A stretch of DNA of 64,000 nucleotides, taken from assembly GCF_026213295.1 (NCBI RefSeq), contig NC_079415.1:25784612-25848611 (forward strand), read 5' to 3'. The notes under the pieces are model-generated. The model searched no databases and was not told the DNA's origin. It saw only the letters and a list, made by a program, of their open reading frames with translations. Of this stretch, positions 46,552 to 56,392 are shown piece by piece (the stretch's first letter is position 1; the number at the start of each line of letters is the position of its first letter). This DNA is from Gadus chalcogrammus. Taxonomy: Eukaryota; Chordata; Actinopteri; Gadiformes; Gadidae. The position numbers and the translations under genes were made by a program.

Positions 46552-47526
46552 TCAGCAGTGAGTCGGGCCCTGCAGCGGCCAGGCCCAGAGCTGGAGGCGA
46601 CGGGGATCTGGGTGCCAAATCTGGCCCCCCAGCTGCGAAAGGAGGTCCTTCCTGCAGGGGAGGCGCCATGGAGAGCTGCAGCAGAGCCTGCGCAGCAGTG
46701 GAAACCAGAGTCTCCCTGGCCAGTAGGGGGCCACCAGAAGTAACCTGTGGCCCTGCAGAAATACCCTCTGGAGTGTGGGCAGAATCAGGGGCAGCGGTGG
46801 GAAGGCATACAGAGGACTCTGTGGCCAGTCGTGAGCTAAGGCATCCTGTCCGAGGGGGCCGGTCACCTCCGTCCAGGAGAACCAGAGGGGGCAATGTGCA
46901 GATTCCTCTGATGCAAAGAGGTCTACCTCCGCCCTGCCAAAGAGACCCCACAACGTCTCCACCACCTCCGGATGAAGCCGCCATTCCTGCAGCTCCCCAT
47001 CCGCAGCTCCCCATTCATGCTTCTGCCGCGATAGAATATCTGCGACCTGGTTCCTTTGCCCCGGTATGAAGACCGCCTGTACGCTGGCCAGGCGGGGATA
47101 TGCCCAGGCCAACAAGTTCCGAGATACCCGGAGTAGCCGTGAAAGCCGGGTCCCCCCTTGGTGGTTGATCTGGGCAACAGCTGATGTGTTGTCGGATCGA
47201 ACTAGCACATGCTTGCCTCTCAAATGAGGCAGAAAATGATTGAGTGCTAGCTGTACCGCCCTGAGCTCTAGCACATTGATGTGAGCGTGGTTCTGGGCCG
47301 GCCACTGCCCTTGGGCAGTCCTGCCCTGCCAAACCGCGCCCCATCCTGATAGGCAGGCGTCTGTTGTGACCAGCTCCCGACGGGATGGAATGGTGCCCAT
47401 GGGTACACCCACAGACATATACAACCTCTTTCTCCATGGGGACAGAGAGAAGAGGCACTGCCGAGACACTCTGACCTTTCGGTGCCTGTGCCACTTGGGG
47501 TCCAAGTGGAGGCTGTTCCGCCACAT
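46552..47526 (-). CDS. DIRS RNase H and Dam-like methyltransferase region
   Basis: A 324-codon open frame, a fragment of the pol polyprotein. RNase H acidic residues are in place: Asp56 in TTDACLSGWGAVW, Glu87 in HINVLELRA, Asp112 in VRSDNTSAV and Asp163 in NQVADILSR. From about residue 198 the sequence EVDLFAS, LGQDALAHDWP, LLYAFPPLPLI-like YAFPPLPLILP and LLLVAPYWPG match the Dam-like methyltransferase segment of DIRS elements. It is cut off from the RT by a TAG at 47527-47529, so the ATG at 47526 is only the first Met after that stop. Confidence 0.85.
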   Translation of the reverse strand: MWRNSLHLDPKWHRHRKVRVSRQCLFSLSPWRKRLYMSVGVPMGTIPSRRELVTTDACLSGWGAVWQGRTAQGQWPAQNHAHINVLELRAVQLALNHFLPHLRGKHVLVRSDNTSAVAQINHQGGTRLSRLLRVSRNLLAWAYPRLASVQAVFIPGQRNQVADILSRQKHEWGAADGELQEWRLHPEVVETLWGLFGRAEVDLFASEESAHCPLWFSWTEVTGPLGQDALAHDWPQSPLYAFPPLPLILPTLQRVFLQGHRLLLVAPYWPGRLWFPLLRRLCCSSPWRLPCRKDLLSQLGGQIWHPDPRRLQLWAWPLQGPTHC

Positions 47527-48692
47527 CTATATAGGGCGCAGAGACAGCAAGCCGAGGGGCACCACAGCTGAGGCAGCTGTCAGCTTGCCCAAGAGCTGCA
47601 GGCAAAAAATGAATGGTACCATCCTGCCATACCCAAAGCGGGGTAGGCAGAGGAGGATGTCGGTCACACGCTGAGGTGACAGATAGGCCCTCATAGCGTC
47701 CGAGTCTAGGACCATCCCCAGGTATGCGACCCATTGGGATGGGTCCAGGCGACTCTTCACAAAATTCACCGTCAGGCCAAGCCGGGCCACGTGCAAGAGC
47801 AGCCGAGCCGTGTCCCGGGCCGCCTGAGACTGGGAAGGTGCACAGATCAGCCAGTCGTCCAAATAAGGCAGGACCTTCGTGCCCTGCTTCTGCAGGGGTG
47901 CGAGAGCTGCCGCCACCACCCTGGTGAATACCCTCGGAGAGAGGGAGAGACCAAAGAGACCAAAAATTGAAAGTGCCGGCCGCGAAAGGCGAACCGGAGG
48001 AAGTGCTGATGGCGCGGTGCAATTGGGACGTGGAAGTATGCGCCCCTTAGGTCCACCGTGGTGAACCATTCTCCCCTTGCGACCACCCGCAGCGTGTCGG
48101 AAGCGGTGAGCATGTGGAATGGCAGGACCTTCAGGAACTGGTTGAGTCCCCTCAGGTCGAGAATTGGGCGAAACCTGCCATCTTTCTTTTTCACGAGAAA
48201 ATATCTCGAGTAGAACCCTCTGGGGTGCAGCAGAGGATCCACTGGCTCGATTGCCCCTTTGGCCAGGAGGGTGGACAACTCCTGGTCCAGAGCTAAGGCC
48301 TCTGCCGGGTCGTTGACGACAGTCATTTTGACCCGGCTGAAGGCTAGGGGCCGACGTCGGAACTGTAACTCGTACCCTTGGGTCAAGGTGGAAACCACCC
48401 AAGGGTCTGAAGTACAGGCAGCCCAGTAGCTAAGCTGCTGATGGGAAAAACTCCCGACGACCGGCCCCGAGGGCCTAGCGCCTACCCCGGCCTCCTGAGG
48501 CTCTGGGGGGGCGTCGGTTGGGTTGTGGGTCACTGGGCTGCCGGGAAGGTAGGCGTTCGGGGGCCCGAAAGCCATTCGTTGGCGGTTGCGCAGCCCGCTG
48601 GGACCTTCGTAGGCCACCGGAGTACTCAGGTGGCTGAAAGCACCGCTGGGGGACTGCCGAGGGGCCCCCAGGCCTGCTAGGAGCAGACACAC
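47527..48692 (-). pseudogene. DIRS reverse transcriptase, frameshifted
   Basis: The first part (48692 to about 47960) overlaps the end of gag in another frame and carries LLAKGAIEPVDP, GFYSRYFLVKKKDGRFRPIL, DLRGLNQFL and TTVDLRGAYFHVPI (motif A, catalytic Asp). A 1-base-type slip in the FQFL(V) segment near 47955 moves the reading to the frame containing FGLSLSPRVFTRVVAAALAP and VLPYLDDWLI (YLDD catalytic motif near 47860), then the thumb/connection. A TAG stop follows at 47527-47529. Both lesions are recent looking because the remaining protein is well conserved. Confidence 0.87.
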
Positions 48693-49998
48693 TCCTATTT
48701 AGGCCTGACAGTTGCTGCCTGGTCTGCCTAGCTCGGGCAGCCCCCTCCAGTGCTTCCAGGGCAGCTGACCCAAAGAGCTCCCCTGGTTCCACCGGCACCG
48801 CACGAAGGACCCTCCTACATGTCTCCGTCAAGGGCGACTGCGCAAGCCACACCTTGCGGCGAGTCTGCACGAGGGTGGACATAGTGCGCCCTAACTCCCT
48901 CGACATGAGGGCAAAAGCCTGCAACGAGGCGTCACTCAGACTCTGCAGCGGCGGCTCGACCTGGGCCTGCTGCAGAGAGGTCGAAAGACCCAGCAGCAGG
49001 TGGGAAAGGGAGTTCCCAATACGACCCATGCGCGCCGCTGCGTCGTAGGCCTTTGATAGGAGGTCATCTGTGACCCTGCACTGTGGCCGAGGGCACCTGG
49101 CATTTGGCCTCAGAGCCTCATCAGGAGCCAGAATCAGGGAGGCGATGGCAGGCTCGACTGCTGGCATGCGGCCCAGCCCAACCTGTGCCGCATTCTGCAT
49201 GGCAGCCAAGGTCCGGGCGTCCGACGTTGAGTGGGACAGGGCCCTAGTGTCCCTCCAGCAAGCATGGAACTCCTTCAGATACTCCTCTGAAGGAGGGACG
49301 GAGAATGTGGCCGGGACAGGGTTGCGCCTGAAGAAGGCGCTGGCCTGGGCTGACTCCGTCTGCGCGTCAAGCTGCAGGCGAGCCAGAGCGGTCCGCAGGA
49401 CGGCCGCCATGGAGGTGTCTGCTGCACCCTGCAGGGAGCCTTGTGCCGAGGAGCAGGAGGCCTCATCCAACGTGTGGGAGGCATCGCCCTCGGTCATAGT
49501 CTCATTAAAGAGGTTAGCCGAAGCCGTCAGAGAGAGGGCATCGCTTTCAAATTGGGAGGAGGGAGGGCCGGGCTGTAGCCCCGCCAGCCCCTGACCAGTC
49601 CCAGGCTGAAGGGCCAGGAGGAGGGACCGGATTTGCTCCATGTCGGACGCCAATCCGTCCACCCTAGCAGCAAGGCCGCCCCTTGCCTTCTTTTTGGGGG
49701 GGGCACCCATAGCCGCAGCCCCATCATGCCGCTGCCGCCCTCTCGAACGACCGGGCTGATCGGGAGGGAGGCTCATTAAAGCAGAGGGGTCGTTGGCTGC
49801 TGCCCGATTCTCCAGCTCTGCTAGCCTAGCCACTCTGAGCACCCAAGGCAGGAGGCTGCAGTTCATGCAGGCGCTGTCCGTGAGGCTCTCCCTCAGATGC
49901 CCGAGAACGAGGCAAGGAGGGCAACTGTCGTGGCCGTCCTCAGGCTCAAGAGGAGCCGCACAGGCGACACACAGGTGGGCCATTATAGAGGTAGCCAC
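48475..49998 (-). CDS. DIRS gag-like protein, intact, 507 aa
   Basis: The frame is open from ATG at 49998 to a stop at 48475. An N-terminal cysteine cluster (CVACAAPLEPEDGHDSCPPC) resembles a zinc-binding knuckle. A Lys-rich PPKKKARGG near residue 100 could be a nuclear localisation signal. The central part contains the conserved LLSKAYDAAARMGRIGNSLS-type helix, and the C-terminus is Pro/Arg/Gly-rich (RPPRASGGRGRR), probably nucleic-acid binding. It is the nucleocapsid-like structural protein of the element. The RT frame overlaps its last 218 bases, so pol is likely translated by frameshift or reinitiation. Confidence 0.88.
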   Translation of the reverse strand: MATSIMAHLCVACAAPLEPEDGHDSCPPCLVLGHLRESLTDSACMNCSLLPWVLRVARLAELENRAAANDPSALMSLPPDQPGRSRGRQRHDGAAAMGAPPKKKARGGLAARVDGLASDMEQIRSLLLALQPGTGQGLAGLQPGPPSSQFESDALSLTASANLFNETMTEGDASHTLDEASCSSAQGSLQGAADTSMAAVLRTALARLQLDAQTESAQASAFFRRNPVPATFSVPPSEEYLKEFHACWRDTRALSHSTSDARTLAAMQNAAQVGLGRMPAVEPAIASLILAPDEALRPNARCPRPQCRVTDDLLSKAYDAAARMGRIGNSLSHLLLGLSTSLQQAQVEPPLQSLSDASLQAFALMSRELGRTMSTLVQTRRKVWLAQSPLTETCRRVLRAVPVEPGELFGSAALEALEGAARARQTRQQLSGLNRSVSAPSRPGGPSAVPQRCFQPPEYSGGLRRSQRAAQPPTNGFRAPERLPSRQPSDPQPNRRPPRASGGRGRR

Positions 49999-50590
49999 CG
50001 GCAGCGTACTGGGAGCGGAAGCGAGAGCACTTCCCTCGTCAGAAAAAATGAAAAACCGAAACTAATTAGCCTGAGCGTGATCGCTGCTACTAATTATCAA
50101 CCAAACAAGGGGTAATTGCGGCGTTAACGGGAGCGGGAGCGAGAAAACTGCCTTCACCAGAAAATTAAGTCGACCGATATTAATTAGCTTGAGCGTAAGC
50201 GCTGCTGCTAAACAAGGGAGAAACCAAACAAAAACGTTACTGGGAGCGGAAGCGAGAGCACTGCCTTCACCGGTAAGTTGTAAGGGCTAAATAAATTGAT
50301 GGTTAGAACAGAGCAAAGCTAACGGCTAACACAACAAACAATAACAGAGCAAGAGGCGAACGAGTGCTGGGAGCGGGAGCGAGCACACTGCCCTCCCAAA
50401 CAAACGCCGGCCACTCTTCTTATAGTTACTTTCACTAAGTATCTGTATGAACTAGCCACAGCCTCTGGAGGACGGGTTATCCGCAGCTCCGACCTTGGTC
50501 ACGAGGCTGCACGTAGCCAGTTGTAACAGCTTCCTTCCTTTCTCAAACAAAGGTTCAAAACGGTACCTGCGCAGCGAGAAGATGTAAGGA
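49999..50590 (-). promoter_or_regulatory. DIRS leader with iterated gggagcg motif
   Basis: A motif gggagcggaagcgagagcac or close variant occurs four times on the plus strand at about 50010, 50129, 50243 and 50369, spaced 114-126 bp, each followed by a ctgcc/ttccct segment. It lies between the right ITR and gag. Such iterons in the leader may act in transcription or RNA packaging; no function is shown. Flanking segments (aattagcctgagcgtgatcg and aattagcttgagcgtaagcg) are also repeated. Confidence 0.7.
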
Positions 50591-50749
50591 ACAGATCCTC
50601 TAATGACACCGGAAGATATAGCCTTCCCGGTGTCACGTGGGGGTCACAGGTGACTATGTTGTTATTAGGTACTCGAAATGCGCATGCGCGAGGTGGAGAT
50701 CCAGTGCTTTAAGCACCGCCTCTGGCGGTCAGTAAGGATGAAATAGAAC
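50591..50749. repeat. DIRS inverted terminal repeat (5' side)
   Basis: Begins aggaacagatcctctaatga and ends taaggatgaaatagaac directly against the transposase codons. Confidence 0.9.
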
Positions 50750-51137
50750 CTCTTTCCTCACACGCAGTCCATGCTCCCTGCATTTAGCGTACATCCATCG
50801 GTACCCGTGAAGCTGTCCAGAGTACTGCGGTTGGTCGCTAATAAAATCCACCAGGACCGACAGGTCAGAGTACGCCTTGTGGCGAGAGTGTCCCCTATCT
50901 CGCAGTATCCTCTTCAGATGTCTCTCACTTAAGTGGAAGGCGTGCCTACTGACAAGTATTGATTTGATGTCCGAATATTTGAGTCCAAGCTCAAAATAAA
51001 CATTGATAAATCCCCCAAACTCCATCGTTGTGGTTGTTAGTTTTTTCCTCTGACCCGGAAGTTGGTTTGCGATGTCTCGCAGTAATGGTACGGGGCTCCG
51101 TAACATTACTGCTGCGGTTGCCGTTGGACATGGCCAA
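50750..51137 (-). pseudogene. N-terminal part of integrase-like transposase
   Basis: The most likely native start is the ATG near 51023 giving MEFGGFINVYFELGLKYSDI; an upstream ATG near 51137 (atgtccaacggcaac) corresponds to the 42478 fragment but is out of frame here. The readable protein contains an HTH-like segment (SILVSRHAFHLSERHLKRIL), LVDFISDQPQYSGQLHGYRW and MYAKCREHGLRVRKE. These match the N-terminal region of fish transposon-encoded integrase-like proteins; GYRW resembles the HTH_21 segment of IS3 transposases. The DIRS element interrupts it after VRKE. Superfamily (IS3EU-like or Ginger-like) is tentative. Confidence 0.65.
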
Positions 51138-51140
51138 GGC

Positions 51141-51142
<2 letters not shown>

Positions 51143-51180
<38 letters not shown>
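51143..51180. repeat. (TA)n microsatellite
   Basis: A short TA run into which the adjacent hAT MITE inserted. Confidence 0.93.
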
Positions 51181-51182
<2 letters not shown>

Positions 51183-52332
51183 GTGGCGGCTGGTGGTTTT
51201 TAAAGTGAGGGAGGAAGGACTGCGCGCTTGGTTGCCATTGGCATGCTTGCACTGTTGGTGTATGGTGGCATAAGAATGTGAGACTCAAGTTGTTTCAGGG
51301 TGTTTTGGTGAACTACAAAATAGCAGGGAGGGAGTTATGTGAACAAAATGTATACAAAGCCACCAGTGGCATCACTGTAATTTGAGAAGGAAAGGATGCA
51401 AAGCATATTAGTCAAATCAGGCCTACTATTGATTTGTAAAAGTAAATCAAAAAATCTGGGCCTATCATTGGGCCTATTTTTGCCCTCACTGACTGAAGTT
51501 ATTTAGCTATGTTTATTTTCAGTTACAATTGCTTGTAATGCTACCAGTAAGTCATGCATACCTAGCAAACCATGTAGCACTCACAACACTGAGGTTGCCA
51601 TTACTTCTGGTGACCTTGATTTTGGGAAGTGGTCTACCTCTTTCTTTGGTCGCTAACTTAGCACTGTAACTGAATGAATGGAATGCTTTTTGTAATAAGA
51701 CGTTAACAATGTCCTCCGTTTCCAATGTTTCCATTGTGCATTTAGGATCGCGCTATCGCAGATTTCACTTGCTCTGCGTCTTTCAGACTGAACACCGCGG
51801 CAATGCAGACCGGATTTGCTATCGACAGCGTTGCCAGATTGGGCAGATTTCCCGCCCAATGATGATCTTTCCAGCCTAACATGGTTAAAAGTAGCCCAAT
51901 TGGGTGGGAAATCGGACCAATCTGGCAACACTGCTCAACATCCAGGGATCCTGCTTATTGGTTCATAGCGCAGACGGATAGATTTTTGCGCGAATCAGAC
52001 CCCTTAAGGTCCCACCCACTCAGAGGAGGATTTTCCTCCTCTCTCCCATTGAAACCCATGTTATCCACCGGCCGCCAGTACTTTCGGGAAAATGAATGGG
52101 AGTGGACGGCGGCTTCCGGAGGACGTTCCTCCCTGAAGTAATTGTCAATAGGCGATAGGGGGTGCTAATGTCCCTTTACCCAGGGAAACGAACATTATAT
52201 ATTCAAAGGCAATAAAGTAGTCATATTTAAGGGCATTAATTCATTACAATAGTCTGGGCAATCTACATTTTTTATTCTCAACAATGTTAGGGAGGATCTT
52301 CCTCCCTCTCCTCAATGGAGAAGCCTCCACTG
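51181..52332. mobile_element. 1.15-kb hAT MITE-like element
   Basis: Starts cagtggcggctggtgg and ends gaagcctccactg, giving inverted cagtggNggct termini. The 8 bases atatacat flank both sides (51173-51180 and 52333-52340), although the TA-rich context weakens that. Subterminal segments are mirrored loosely (gagggaggaagga near 51208 and cttcctccctctcc near 52298). No transposase is readable. Confidence 0.82.
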
Positions 52333-52340
52333 ATATACAT

Positions 52341-52939
52341 ATATATTATATCTACCACTCTGGACATGGCTAATTCTGTTTTGCCTTCCCGCGTGAGAGT
52401 CAGGTATCTAACGAGAATGACGCGACCACTCGTTTGACCGCGATCTAGCATCTAGGATCGATTGCTCTTTCTTGGATCCCCGGATGTTAACACTGAATTT
52501 CATACATTGAATTTTGATGGTGACTTTGGCGGACTGAATTTTTGGACGTTGAAAATATTAGAGTTGAATATTTTAACGTTGAAATTTTTAACGTTTAATT
52601 TTTTAACATTGAAAAATAAAGGTGAATATGATATATTGAAAATGTAAAGAGTTAAATTCAGAGGCAAAAAATTAAGATTATTTCAATTAGTTATTTCAAT
52701 GCATAAATATTCAGTGCTTATAATTCAATGTGTTTTTATTTTCAAAACCCGATGGCACAGATTTACTTCCATAGCCCATGGTCGATTCGTTCATTGAAAC
52801 GGGGATCTGTGTGTGTGCCACAGAATATGAGTTTCATCAACTTTCATCAACTTGGAAATTGGCGTGTTTCCGTGAGAATTTTACGGATTTTGAGTTAAGC
52901 GTCCTTGGTCATTTCACGGATTCCTCTGAGACCAGGTTG
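52341..52939. repeat. Right terminal repeat of composite transposon
   Basis: Reverse complement of 34193-34374 plus 42105-42530. Runs from ctggacatggctaattctgt to ctgagaccaggttg and is followed by ggtgttaa. It is continuous where the left copy is interrupted, so it provides the undisturbed reference. Confidence 0.85.
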
Positions 52940-52947
52940 GGTGTTAA

Positions 52948-54050
52948 GCAAATGTGTAGCCACAATATTGTAAAAACAATTGTGAAAATCTGGGGCCCCC
53001 TTTTTGTATCGGCCCCTGCCTGGCCCGTACTTAACAAAAACAACACCAGAGCAGCGATGTCATCAACGCACTACAGACGATAGACTACAGAACAGAATCA
53101 CAGGCACTTACATGTGTATTTTAATGTTAACTCCCCCCAGCTGCACCACGTAGTCCTGTAACGTCTCATTAAAGACAACTTCAGAAGGTCCCCCGCACTT
53201 TATTTACCACGGCGCAAGGGGGTGAACATGCTGCAATAAATCAGCGTCATCGTTCATTGTGTCTGATGCACCCAACAATTATTCCTCCTCGCATTCGTTC
53301 GGAAAAACGATGACCCGGGAAGATGATGGATCAACTTACTTCTTTTTTTTTCTCTGTATTATTTATTCACCGTGGCCCGTCGTCGTCGCGCCGGCGTTGA
53401 TGGATTGTATCTTTAAACTGTTATTACACGTATAATGTGCCGCACAAAAGCGACATCTCCAGTTGTCAGCTCTTCTCGCTGCCGTCATGCCTCTCCCAGG
53501 AGATAAATCATTTTTCATTGCGCGGACGACAGGGAAAGGAGACAACAATATTTTCAGAGGGAGATTTTTTTTTTCGTTTTATGCTTCTTTTTTTTTCACT
53601 TGTGCTTGGAGCGCATGCGGTCGGCATATTTGATGAAATGTGTGACGTTGTGTGTTTCCGTTAGGCTAAGCTTTGAGCCTACAGACTAGCTTTTGTCTCA
53701 GATGGGATCCCGAAGCAGTTGTAAAACGTTATTATTATTATTTAATTTTTTTCTTTATTATTATTATTGACACTATTATTGAAAGCAAGTGCTACAAGGG
53801 CTACCTTTTTTTCTTGGACAGGCTTACGTACCTGTTGTGAAACGTAGTTATTTTATGTCTATCATTAATATAATCATTGACACTATTATTGAGTCCTATA
53901 ATTACCAGTACGGCAATTACAACAGATAATAAAGAGACAATTGTACAAGAAATGCCAGGACATAAACGTATTGCTTGTGCACGGACAAAGTGTCTGATGA
54001 TGTCTGTTAAACACACACAAACACATACGAACCCCCTCAACTACTTCTCT
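52948..54050. other. No gene; possibly single-copy DNA
   Basis: Outside the composite transposon. 53330-53660 has balanced composition with several T-runs and no repeat signature. A duplicated ttattattattt/cactattattga pair occurs at about 53735-53780 and 53878-53892. No exon is supported. Confidence 0.45.
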
Positions 54051-54055
54051 GCCTG

Positions 54056-54071
54056 GACACACACACACACA

Positions 54072-54110
<39 letters not shown>

Positions 54111-54152
54111 GCACGCACACACACACACACACACACAATCACACACACACAC
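54056..54152. repeat. CA and GCAC microsatellite
   Basis: (CA)n flanks a (GCAC)n core at about 54071-54115. Frames across it are artefacts. Confidence 0.95.
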
Positions 54153-55040
54153 ACCCATCCAGATGGAGTGATCCACTTTCAGATGAGACACACTTGACTG
54201 ATCAATTTCTACGCTGCCTCCCATCTGTCGTGGGTCGGGTTGCAGAAAGGGGCGGGAAATTGCCGGAAAATGTCCATAGCAAGTTCAGGTCAGAAATTAG
54301 GACCAATTATTGGACAGCAGCAGCAAGAATACGCCGGGGAATTTAGGTGGAAATACATCAAAGCAAACAGTTCAGTCAATACAACTGAATGTAATGGGGA
54401 TTCAGTACATTATTGACCCTAAGCTAGGCCTACACTGTGTAATATTATGTGTTCATCATCATTCAGTGCAGTTGTTGGAAAACAGTCATAAATGCCTAGC
54501 CATGGATAGACAAGTAAAATACTTAAGAAGCTTTTGCTTAAGGAAGTTTTAGTATAATATTTTTTTTTTAATGTTGAACAATTATTTAAATATATATTTA
54601 ATTTATTGAATAACATTGAAATATTCCTGGATTTTGCAGACCTAATCAAGACTTGACTACAATGGGCAATGCTTGTCTGTGTGTGTGTGCGTTTGTATGT
54701 GTGTGGGTGTGTGCGTGTGTGTATGTGTGTGTGCGTGGGTGTGTGTATTTTTATACTCATACCAACACCCCAACCCCTTTCCATGGGTGCTACTGAAACA
54801 TGACACATCGATGTGATCATGAAAGATATATGTTATACGTTATAGAAATGATATCATTCTACAATACATTGACGTGTTCTCACATGTCTGTTGAAAATGG
54901 CCTGTGTTCCCCGGGGGGGAATGCAGAGCGGTTCAATCATTCACTTAACACTGGGGACGAGAGATGGAGATTGTTTACGTTCTTGCTCTCTAACTAGCCC
55001 ATTGAAGTATGCTTCAATTAAAATTGACACACAGCTAACA
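54153..55040. other. No gene; (TG)n at 54677-54748
   Basis: Contains a GT-rich imperfect repeat and otherwise unremarkable AT-rich sequence. Confidence 0.5.
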
Positions 55041-55204
55041 CATGGAGATGCCTGCACAGTACACACAAAACACACTGTACACACACACACAGACATCTGG
55101 TGATGGCCAAACAAACAGTAAACTTACACATGCACAAGCACACACATGCACGCACGCACGCAGGCACGCATGCACGAACATACACACACACACACAAACG
55201 AACA

Positions 55205-55236
<32 letters not shown>

Positions 55237-55240
55237 GACA
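55041..55240. repeat. Interrupted (CA)n cluster
   Basis: Several CA runs with gcacgcacgcagg and acacaaacgaac interruptions. Confidence 0.92.
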
Positions 55241-55940
55241 TACGTAGACATGGTTCAAAGCTCAAACATGGTACCCTGCCCAGGGCTGGCACTGGTGCAG
55301 AGTCAGTACGGGCAGATGCTTGGTGCCCCACTAGATGCCCGGGGGGGAGGGGAGGGAATACTCAGGCCAAAGAATATATATTGAGTTTATTGAATTCGAT
55401 AAACAAGATGCCTGGGGGGGGGCGAATACTCAGAGAGCATTACTTCAAGTCTAATTTAGCCTTTTTCTTTGTGTCTGCTGCGCATCACGGCTTGAGACCA
55501 CCAAAAGCGTGGCCTCGCAACACCTCCCATGAGTTGTCGTGTGGGGCGAGGGATTGTGGGAAGGCTCGCATGCAGGTGGGGAATTGGGTTGCGTTGAAGG
55601 GGCGGGCCAAGAGTTAATCTTCAGTTCACACAAGCTCGTAGTGCAGCGTGCAGTCGGCCCTGTGATTTCAGCGAGTAGTGTTCGTTATAACCTTAAATTG
55701 TGGTGAATTTCATTCCCTGGTTTTAGGCACTTCCATAGACATCGAAGTGGTAAACAGAAAGTAGAGAGGGTGCGAACAAGCGATGCCGCATGTTGTCAAT
55801 GGAGAGATACCGCTCTACGGCCGGTCAGACAGCAGCTCTCACAGGCAGGCCCCACCAAACACCCTGTCTTCCTTTTGAGGTCAGCGGTGGTTCATTTTAT
55901 TTCAGGTTTTATTCAGCATTCCAGTTGACACAATTTGAGC
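55241..55940. other. No gene recognised
   Basis: GC-balanced sequence with two G-runs (55341, 55413). No domain-bearing frame is present. Confidence 0.45.
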
Positions 55941-55949
55941 ACATGGGCG

Positions 55950-56204
55950 TCAGTTCGGCTGCTGCACCGGGGCTGGAGTCGGAGGCGGCCCCCTGGAACG
56001 CTGGGACCGGCCTAGACCCCGCTTCCTCCCAGCCTGGGAACGATTCTCACGGACTGACTGCTGGTGCGCGAGCACCTCGGAGAACCTGGGACCAAATAGG
56101 CCATCCGGCACTAGTGGACCCTGGACGAGGCTGGCCCGCTCTCGTTCCGGCACCGCAGTGTGGGAGAGCCATATGACCCTTTGAATCATGGTAGCCCACG
56201 TCAT
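55950..56204 (-). pseudogene. Gag-like fragment of another DIRS-type element
   Basis: An 84-codon frame reads QRVIWLSHTAVPERERASLV, then GPLVPDGLFGPRFSEVLA and HQQSVRENRSQAGR. The WLSL...ERxRxxLLxxPL...GLFG arrangement resembles a conserved segment in the gag-like ORF of a DIRS family different from the one at 45.6-50.7 kb. No RT or ITR accompanies it. The call is from remembered family features. Confidence 0.45.
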
Positions 56205-56269
56205 ATGCCGGCCGGCCCGAAACGGCTATCGGCTGGCATAGCTGGAGGATGGCGCTGGAAAAGCGGTTT

Positions 56270-56300
56270 GAATTCAAACTATTGAAAAATAGTTTGAATT
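56270..56300. repeat. Short perfect hairpin
   Basis: ttcaaactatt, three bases and aatagtttgaa (about 56273-56298) form an 11-bp stem, followed by a GC-rich cgcgcgcaggcgcgc stretch. Confidence 0.8.
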
Positions 56301-56392
56301 TTCAGCGCGCGCAGGCGCGCACACGGGACAAGCCCATAAGGCGAAGCCTAGACGGCGTAGCCTACATGAAATAGAACCCGCGCCTTTTAAAA

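Larger units (their letters stand above)
45618..50749 (-). mobile_element. DIRS-type retrotransposon, full length but defective
   Basis: All DIRS hallmarks are visible. Inverted terminal repeats of about 150 bp lie at 45651-45806 and 50591-50749 (both include gaccgccagaggcggtgctt and tcacgtgggggtcacaggtg or complements). An internal complementary region at 45849-45945 joins both terminal sequences back to back (ggattcatagaaccgtagtt next to gttctatttcatccttactg). On the minus strand the order is gag, RT, RNase H, a Dam-like methyltransferase and a tyrosine recombinase. There is no target duplication, as expected for recombinase-mediated insertion. gag is intact; the downstream reading frames are damaged. 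Confidence 0.93.

Noticed and set aside
46506..47069. 187-codon plus-strand frame
   Set aside because: It is antisense to the RNase H and methyltransferase region of the DIRS element and lacks any motif.
51173..52340. Possibility that the atatacat flanks are chance TA-repeat sequence
   Set aside because: Considered as an objection to the hAT call; the matching cagtggNggct termini keep the call, but confidence was lowered.
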